Source of the DNA: JAZKSG01 sp964384785
Lineage (GTDB): Archaea; Thermoplasmatota; E2; DHVEG-1
Reading direction: 5' to 3'
Assembly: GCA_964384785.1 (NCBI GenBank)
Contig: CAYLLH010000033.1
Coordinates: forward strand, 1-19,223
Length of the DNA stretch: 19,223 nt
Shown here: positions 13,990 through 19,223 of the stretch, one piece after another
Numbering within the stretch: position 1 is the stretch's first letter
Layout: every line of letters starts with the position of its first letter
The notes under the pieces: model-generated
The model's database searches: none
What the model was told of the DNA's origin: nothing
What the model saw: the letters and a program-made list of their open reading frames with translations, nothing else
Made by a program: the position numbers and the translations under genes

Positions 13990-14631
13990 ATGTTAGAATA
14001 TGAAAGAAAAAATCTGGTTGAAAAACTAAAAAAACAAGGAAGAATAACCTCTGAAAAAGTAGAAAAAGCATTTTTAAAGGTTCCTCGTGAAAATTTTATA
14101 CCTGCTAATTTAGAATCTAAAGCATATTATGATACACCACTTGAAATAGGGAATGATCAAACAATTTCTGCACCACACATGGTAGCTATTATGGCAGAAG
14201 AAGTTGACCTTAGAGAGGGTCATAAAGTATTGGAGATTGGTGCTGGTTCAGGTTATCATGCAGCTATAATTTCAAGAATTATAGGTGAAAAAGGACATGT
14301 GTATTCTATTGAACGAATCAAAAGTTTAGCTGATAAAGCAAAAAACAATTTAGAAAAAACTGGTATAAAAAATGTTACCATAGAAATTGGTGATGGCTCA
14401 GAAGGATTATCTAAATATGCTCCTTATGATAGGGTTTATGTGACTTGTGCATCACCTGGTGTTCCTGATCCATTAATCGATCAACTTAAAAGACCTGGTA
14501 AACTTCTGATACCTGTTGGAAGTAGACTATGTGAACTGAAACTAATTGAAAAAAATGAAGAAGGAGATATAAAATCCATTAATCTTGGTGGTTGTGCTTT
14601 TGTACCCCTTGTTGGTAAACATGGATTCTAA
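13990..14631 (+). CDS. pcm: protein-L-isoaspartate O-methyltransferase
   Basis: A 213-residue SAM-dependent methyltransferase that methylates isoaspartyl residues in aged proteins so they can return to aspartate. Signatures are VPRENFIP (31-38), the family-specific DTPLEIGNDQTISAPHMVA (48-66) with Ser60, motif I VLEIGAGSGYHAA (80-92), the acidic SIERIKSLA after it, VTIEIGDGSEGL and the post-II strand YDRVYVTCASPGVPDPLIDQL with a LLIPVG motif. Length matches the archaeal and bacterial enzyme. The ribosome binding site is weak (GAGAT, about 12 bases upstream). T-rich sequence after the stop serves it and the convergent adenosine-specific kinase. Confidence 0.95.
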   Translation: MLEYERKNLVEKLKKQGRITSEKVEKAFLKVPRENFIPANLESKAYYDTPLEIGNDQTISAPHMVAIMAEEVDLREGHKVLEIGAGSGYHAAIISRIIGEKGHVYSIERIKSLADKAKNNLEKTGIKNVTIEIGDGSEGLSKYAPYDRVYVTCASPGVPDPLIDQLKRPGKLLIPVGSRLCELKLIEKNEEGDIKSINLGGCAFVPLVGKHGF

Positions 14632-14633
14632 AA

Positions 14634-15128
14634 TTATTTTTTATAACCTATATCTCTTAAGAACTTATGACGCCATTTTTTCTGTTCTTTGTTTTCAACA
14701 TCATCAGGGATGTATCCATCGATAACTCCTATGATTCCTCGTCCTTTTTTTTCACCGTTTTCTGATTCAACTATTAGTACTTTTGTAGGATTAGCTGTTG
14801 CACAAAAAATATTGCATACTTCTGGAACTTTTTGGATGTTTTTTAAAACATGTAATGGGAAACATTCTTTTATAAAAACTATAAATGAATGCCCTGCAGC
14901 TATATTTAAAGCATTTTTTTCAGCAAGAGTTTGTAAATCTTTACTATTACCTGTGCTTCGAACTTTACAATCACCTGATGCCTCGCAGAATGCTATACCA
15001 AATTTTGCTTGTGGTACACTGTTCACTATTGCTTCATAAAGATCTTCAACTGTTTTAATAAAATGGGATTGCCCTAATATAAAATTCATATCCTTTGGTT
15101 TTTCTATTTTTACTGTTTTAATCTCCAT
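14634..15128 (-). CDS. adenosine-specific kinase (DUF355-type)
   Basis: A 164-residue protein matching the archaeal adenosine-specific kinase family, small enzymes or binding proteins known mainly from structural work in thermophiles. Family-like segments are MNFILGQSHFIKTVEDLYEA (14-33), AKFGIAFCEASGDCKVRSTGN, AAGHSFIVFI, PEVCNIFCATANPTKVLI and GRGIIGVIDGY near the C-terminus. Several cysteines (48, 53, 69-equivalent region and CNIFC) stand out. Start supported by GGTGGAG eight bases upstream. The biochemical role in purine metabolism is known only loosely; the assignment to the family is firm. Confidence 0.88.
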   Translation of the reverse strand: MEIKTVKIEKPKDMNFILGQSHFIKTVEDLYEAIVNSVPQAKFGIAFCEASGDCKVRSTGNSKDLQTLAEKNALNIAAGHSFIVFIKECFPLHVLKNIQKVPEVCNIFCATANPTKVLIVESENGEKKGRGIIGVIDGYIPDDVENKEQKKWRHKFLRDIGYKK

Positions 15129-15235
15129 ATTTTTTCTCCACCAAAAAAATAAACTATTTTTTCTTAATTTTTTTTTTAGAATAGTTTATCATTTATTTAA
15201 AAAATTTGGGGTAAAAAAAATGAGTTTTTTGAGTG

Positions 15236-16093
15236 TTACTGTTTTTTTCTATGTTTTTTCCAGATTATAGCTATAATGGTTGTTAAAATCAGAAGAATTA
15301 TTTCAAAACCAGGTATGCTGTTATCTTTTTCATCTTCGTTTTCTGTTTCATTATTTTCTTCATCATCAGTAATCTCTGGTGGATTTCGGGCATAATCCAA
15401 AAAACTTGCGTGTTCTTCTTCAGTAAACATTTTTTCTTCAACAGATTTAAGACTTATCGAGGTGAATGATTGACCTTGAGATAAAACATCCCATCCTATC
15501 ACCATATACGGCTGGATTTTACCTATATAATAAACACCCTGCATGGTAGCGAAATCTACTGTTAATTTGAAAGCAGTGTAACCTTGATAATCCTGAATGT
15601 TTTCTAAAATAAGGTTGAGTTCCTCTCCACCCCATAGATCAACAGTTGAACCATTTTCTTTTAAATCGTTGAAACTAAAATTATAGATGTGAGTATTGTA
15701 AATAACGGGTAGACAAAAAATCAATGAACCAAATGAAGTAGGGGAATCAAGTTTAGAGTAACTAACATTGTCATCTAACATTTCTTCAAGTTCAATAATT
15801 CCTGAAAGATAAATACTCATATTGTGTTTATAAACCTTAAAGGCAACATTTTGTACAGAGTCCTCATATACATCAACAGTTACACCTTTCCAAAAATCCG
15901 GGGTTTCATTTGTTACATAGACTGCAAAATAGCGATCATTCCCAGGGTTTTCAAATAAATAAACATATTTTTTTCCTTCATCAAAAGTTAAATTGTTTCC
16001 TGCATCTTCTGCCGAAGTGTTACCTGTAAAATAGATACCAGCTATAATAGAAAATAAAAATATACCTATAACTATTATTGAAGTTTTTTTCAT
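15236..16093 (-). CDS. secreted protein with PGF-CTERM-like anchor
   Basis: A 285-residue surface protein of unknown function. It has a signal peptide (MKKTSIIVIGIFLFSIIAGI, cleavage likely near TSAEDA), a beta-rich ectodomain with several N-glycosylation sequons (NLT, NET, NMS, NVS, NFS), an acidic spacer of E/D/N (about 240-260), and a C-terminus SIPGFEIILLILTTIIAIIW followed by KKHRKKQ. That order (PGF motif, hydrophobic helix, basic end) matches the PGF-CTERM signal processed by archaeosortase A, which links proteins to membrane lipid. I place the start at the ATG at 16093; a GTG four codons upstream is possible. It lies 104 bases downstream of the large surface protein on the same strand. 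Confidence 0.8.
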   Translation of the reverse strand: MKKTSIIVIGIFLFSIIAGIYFTGNTSAEDAGNNLTFDEGKKYVYLFENPGNDRYFAVYVTNETPDFWKGVTVDVYEDSVQNVAFKVYKHNMSIYLSGIIELEEMLDDNVSYSKLDSPTSFGSLIFCLPVIYNTHIYNFSFNDLKENGSTVDLWGGEELNLILENIQDYQGYTAFKLTVDFATMQGVYYIGKIQPYMVIGWDVLSQGQSFTSISLKSVEEKMFTEEEHASFLDYARNPPEITDDEENNETENEDEKDNSIPGFEIILLILTTIIAIIWKKHRKKQ

Positions 16094-16197
16094 TCTCAAC
16101 CACACCAGGTGAATGTTAATTTATTATTATGTTATAAAACTTTAGTTAAAAATTAGAAAAAATAAAAAAAGAGAGAAATATGTGGATTTTTTTTTGT

Positions 16198-19100
16198 TTA
16201 TTTTTTGTCTTTTTTATTTTTAGTTGATTCTTTTTTAGGATTTTTTTTGTCGGATTCTTTAGTTTTTTTCTTTTTATCTTCTGGTCCTTCATAGTAATCT
16301 AATAGTTTTTGTTTTTCTTTTTCATGTTTCTTTTTTTCTTCTTTGGTTTCTTCGTCTTCTTCTGTGACTTCTTCGACATAGAGATATCCTGATTTAAACA
16401 AGAAAACTATCAGTAGTATTATTATTAGAACAACAGCGATTACTATCGGTATAGCTGGTATTCCTTCAGATGGTTCTTTGTCTTTTCCACCGGTTTGAGT
16501 GGTGTCTTGTTTTGGTGTAGAACCTACTATTGCAAAAGTTGAAGTTCCATTGGTTACAGCTTCGAAGAATACATGAGTGTTGTTTTCATCTGTTACCGTG
16601 GTTTCTAGTTTGATCCATTTACCGTTTTTGTTTCTCATTAGAATCACGTTTTCTTTAGTGATATTGTTATCGGTGAACCATGTTTTTTCGATTTTGAAAT
16701 TTATTGTTATTTCTACGTCGCCATCAGATAGTGTTTGGTTTGCTGAAAGATTTATGTCCATATATGCATAAACTTTTACAGATTCTGTTTTAGTTTCATC
16801 TGTTGAAATATCTTCCTCTGTTGGTTCATCTGTATCAGTTGGTTTTTCACTGAGTTTTTTGATTGTTATTTTTATGTCGCTAAGATTTTTGTTTGATTTA
16901 ACTGTTACTTTATCAAGATCTGTGCCTTCTAGTTCTTCATCAGTTATTTCCTGTGTTTCATTAGATGTCATATTGCCTATTTCTTTAGATGTTTCATTGT
17001 CAACTGTTACAGTTTCAACAATGAAATCATAAGTGTCTGAGGTTGTGTTTTGATCAGCTGAATCATATGCTTTAATGTAGTATTCAATGGTTGATTCCGC
17101 AGGGAATGATCCTATTGTTGCACTGTATGTTTCATTATCTGTTGTGGTCATGTTTTTTGATTGTGTTGTATTCCAGTAGAGTTCTACTTTAGAGATCTCA
17201 TTGTTATCTGTAACTGCTGCGGTAATAGTAACAGTATCTTCAGTTGTTACAGTTGTTGGACTATGTGAAACACTGGTTATTTCGGGTGGTTCATCTACAT
17301 CATTAATGGTTACTTCTGCAGTATCATTTGCTGTGTTTTCTAATTCGTCTTTTATTTCGACTGTTACATTGTATGTTCCAGGTTCTTCAAATGTGTAATT
17401 ATAGGTTGGAGAATCTGACCAGTCAGTCCAGACGCCTTCAAATTTCCAACGATATTCAACGATGTCCCCGTAATCTGAACTACTAAGTGATGCATCAAAT
17501 TCTATAGATGTGTCTTCATCATCACTGTATGACCCTCCTGCATTAGCAGTTATTGATAATACAGGATCCTCCTCTCCAGTTTCTGGTGGATCTTCTCCGT
17601 TAGTAGTTGAATCTGTTGTAGCAGTATCAGAGGAGTAACTGCTGCTCCAAGTGCCACCTGTTGTGTTATAACTCCATGCACGATAGTAATATTTTGTACT
17701 TGATGAAAGACCTGAATTATCAGTTTTTGAAGTACCAGTATTGTTATAGATATTTGTGCCATCGGAGATACTTGTTGGGTAACTACCTGTTTTCCTTTGG
17801 ATTCTAGTGTAATCTGCTTTACTGCCTTTTGTCCAACTAAGTGAAACACTACTTGTTCCTCCGCTGGAAGCACTAAAACTAATTGGAGGATCAGGCGTAT
17901 AATCCGCTTGCATTTCTCCTCCTAATCCTGAAAAGTGAGGTATCTTAAACCAGAAAGTTTTATTTGTTTCATCATTGTAAGCTAAATTATTTGATAGTGT
18001 TGAATCTGTTGTACTCGCTGTAACACCAGTACCATTCAAATAAGCCTCATAGGAACAATCAAGATAATCCGCATAATCACTTAGATTCTCCCAGTTTTGA
18101 ATTTCTGAAACACCATGACCTTTGGATCTATTCCATAATTCATTAAATTCACCATCATATAAATATGGGAATTCAAGAACAATACTGCTTTCATTCTCAA
18201 ATGGCATACCCGTATAGTTTACACCAATTATCACATATTCATATATTTCTGGTCCTTGACTACCAAATTTCCAAAGAGATGCAAAACCATCAGATTCATC
18301 ACCTTCATCTGTAAAAGCAGCATCAGGAGGTCCAGAAGCGAGTAAATCAACATTAATGTAATATACTGACACATTAGGTGTCGAAATCATTAGGTTAACA
18401 TCTCCTTTTAAAATAGCATTTAATGGTGAAAAATCATCCTCTCCTTGATTTCCAAGAAGACTATGTGCAGAAGGCGGGTTTGGAATATTATTTGAACTAT
18501 TCGAAAGGTACATATTCATTGTTAAACTTGCGTTTTCGCCTAAAGGATCGAATTCTCCAAATTGTCTCATTGTAATATTACAAATTCCATTTGTGCAATT
18601 AAAGAAATCATTTGTTGTAGATTCATTTAAGATTTCTGCACTAACTGGTGCTGAAATAGATGCATATTGTTGAGAATAAATGGTAAGTTTTTTGATACTA
18701 TCTCCTTCAGCAAGTGAAATGTTAAATTCTCCGTTTTCAGCATCCAACATAGTCATATATTCAGTGCCATCCAGCTCTCTTTTTACTTCAACAAAAGCAC
18801 TTTCAGTGCTTAGATGTTCACCAGTCGTGTCAACAAGTTTGAATAATACAGAGGTAGTATTCACAATTGTTTCAGAATTCCAAAAATTCGAAACATTATT
18901 TGCAGTGATAGACCTATTTGTACCATTTATTAACTTCTGCATCGTAAAATTAAGACTGGATACATTCAGGTTGCCGTTGGACGTATTCATTATGTTTGAA
19001 CCCATGTAATATCCAGAAGCATTATGTGCATAAGCCCGGAGCATAAGATAAGAGGGAGCCTCTGTTGCTGGAAGAGCTATACTAAAGTTACATGCTGAGA

Positions 19101-19223
19101 GGTTATATGTATCATTATATTGACTCCATCCCTCATCAAATCCTAAATTAAATGGCATCGCCCAGCTTTCAAAAACCATGTTCTCTGTTTCCATATTATA
19201 TGCTACAACACGCATACTATCAG
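16198..19223 (-). CDS. large cell-surface protein with FN3, PKD and PGF-pre-PGF domains, 5' end cut
   Basis: At least 1005 residues; the frame stays open to the window edge and begins mid-domain, so the N-terminus is missing. Positions below count from the first ATG at 19215. Residues 1-440 form an N-glycan-rich (many NXS/T) beta ectodomain. A fibronectin type III domain spans about 443-540, a PKD domain about 550-638 (ending GTYNVTVEIKDELENTANDT) and an Ig-like module about 640-735. About 743-905 resembles the PGF-pre-PGF domain (KIEKTWFTDNNITKENVILMR, TSTFAIVG). A membrane helix (about 918-940) is followed by a K/E-rich cytoplasmic tail of about 60 residues instead of a PGF-CTERM. It probably sits in the envelope as an adhesion or S-layer-associated protein. 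Confidence 0.85.
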   Translation of the reverse strand, partial: DSMRVVAYNMETENMVFESWAMPFNLGFDEGWSQYNDTYNLSACNFSIALPATEAPSYLMLRAYAHNASGYYMGSNIMNTSNGNLNVSSLNFTMQKLINGTNRSITANNVSNFWNSETIVNTTSVLFKLVDTTGEHLSTESAFVEVKRELDGTEYMTMLDAENGEFNISLAEGDSIKKLTIYSQQYASISAPVSAEILNESTTNDFFNCTNGICNITMRQFGEFDPLGENASLTMNMYLSNSSNNIPNPPSAHSLLGNQGEDDFSPLNAILKGDVNLMISTPNVSVYYINVDLLASGPPDAAFTDEGDESDGFASLWKFGSQGPEIYEYVIIGVNYTGMPFENESSIVLEFPYLYDGEFNELWNRSKGHGVSEIQNWENLSDYADYLDCSYEAYLNGTGVTASTTDSTLSNNLAYNDETNKTFWFKIPHFSGLGGEMQADYTPDPPISFSASSGGTSSVSLSWTKGSKADYTRIQRKTGSYPTSISDGTNIYNNTGTSKTDNSGLSSSTKYYYRAWSYNTTGGTWSSSYSSDTATTDSTTNGEDPPETGEEDPVLSITANAGGSYSDDEDTSIEFDASLSSSDYGDIVEYRWKFEGVWTDWSDSPTYNYTFEEPGTYNVTVEIKDELENTANDTAEVTINDVDEPPEITSVSHSPTTVTTEDTVTITAAVTDNNEISKVELYWNTTQSKNMTTTDNETYSATIGSFPAESTIEYYIKAYDSADQNTTSDTYDFIVETVTVDNETSKEIGNMTSNETQEITDEELEGTDLDKVTVKSNKNLSDIKITIKKLSEKPTDTDEPTEEDISTDETKTESVKVYAYMDINLSANQTLSDGDVEITINFKIEKTWFTDNNITKENVILMRNKNGKWIKLETTVTDENNTHVFFEAVTNGTSTFAIVGSTPKQDTTQTGGKDKEPSEGIPAIPIVIAVVLIIILLIVFLFKSGYLYVEEVTEEDEETKEEKKKHEKEKQKLLDYYEGPEDKKKKTKESDKKNPKKESTKNKKDKK

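Noticed and set aside
17550..17873. Overlapping 107-codon minus-strand ORF inside the large surface protein gene
   Set aside because: It is a shadow frame of the FN3 and PKD coding sequence with low-complexity composition and no start signals.

Overview
The window reads as an AT-rich archaeal chromosome segment, most likely from Euryarchaeota or Thermoplasmatota; the phylum is inferred and not proven. The reasons are a DRG-type GTPase with a TGS domain, a transketolase split into two subunits, an archaeal adenosine-specific kinase, TATA-box promoters close to TTTATATA, GGAGG/GGTGAT ribosome binding sites, and envelope proteins with PGF-pre-PGF and PGF-CTERM-like C-termini. No tRNA, rRNA or CRISPR array was seen.

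Layout. (1) 1-1841: a small protein with a serine-rich tail (minus) and, divergently, a nitrilase-superfamily amidohydrolase (plus). (2) 1842-9157: a 7.3 kb segment bounded by perfect 19-bp terminal inverted repeats and flanked by a 6-bp direct repeat AACTAA, which I read as a cargo-carrying transposon. Its cargo is two Roadblock/LC7-like proteins followed by a FIST-domain sensor protein (plus), a convergent two-gene operon encoding an unrecognised 442-aa protein and a reductase resembling the aldehyde-forming acyl-ACP reductase (AAR) of cyanobacteria (minus), a 142-aa unknown protein (plus), and an IS4/IS1182-like DDE transposase next to the right end. (3) 9158-12217: split transketolase (plus), convergent with the DRG-family GTPase (minus). 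(4) 12391-15128: a short secreted protein, carbamate kinase, protein-L-isoaspartate methyltransferase and adenosine-specific kinase. (5) 15236-19223: two cell-surface proteins on the minus strand, the second cut by the window edge.

How it fits together. The flanks look like ordinary housekeeping and central-metabolism genes. Removing the insertion would place the nitrilase about 100 bp upstream of the transketolase operon. The transposon cargo is the unusual part: a small-GTPase-regulator-like pair, a small-ligand sensor and an NAD(P)-dependent thioester-type reductase with an unknown partner, all inside one set of transposon ends. A link between sensing and the product of the reductase is an inference from co-location only.

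The most notable sequence-level oddities are the second Roadblock gene, which has ATA exactly where its paralogue has the ATG start; the repeat-rich, unequal transposon ends; alternative hairpins around the transposase start; and several perfect dyads at promoters.
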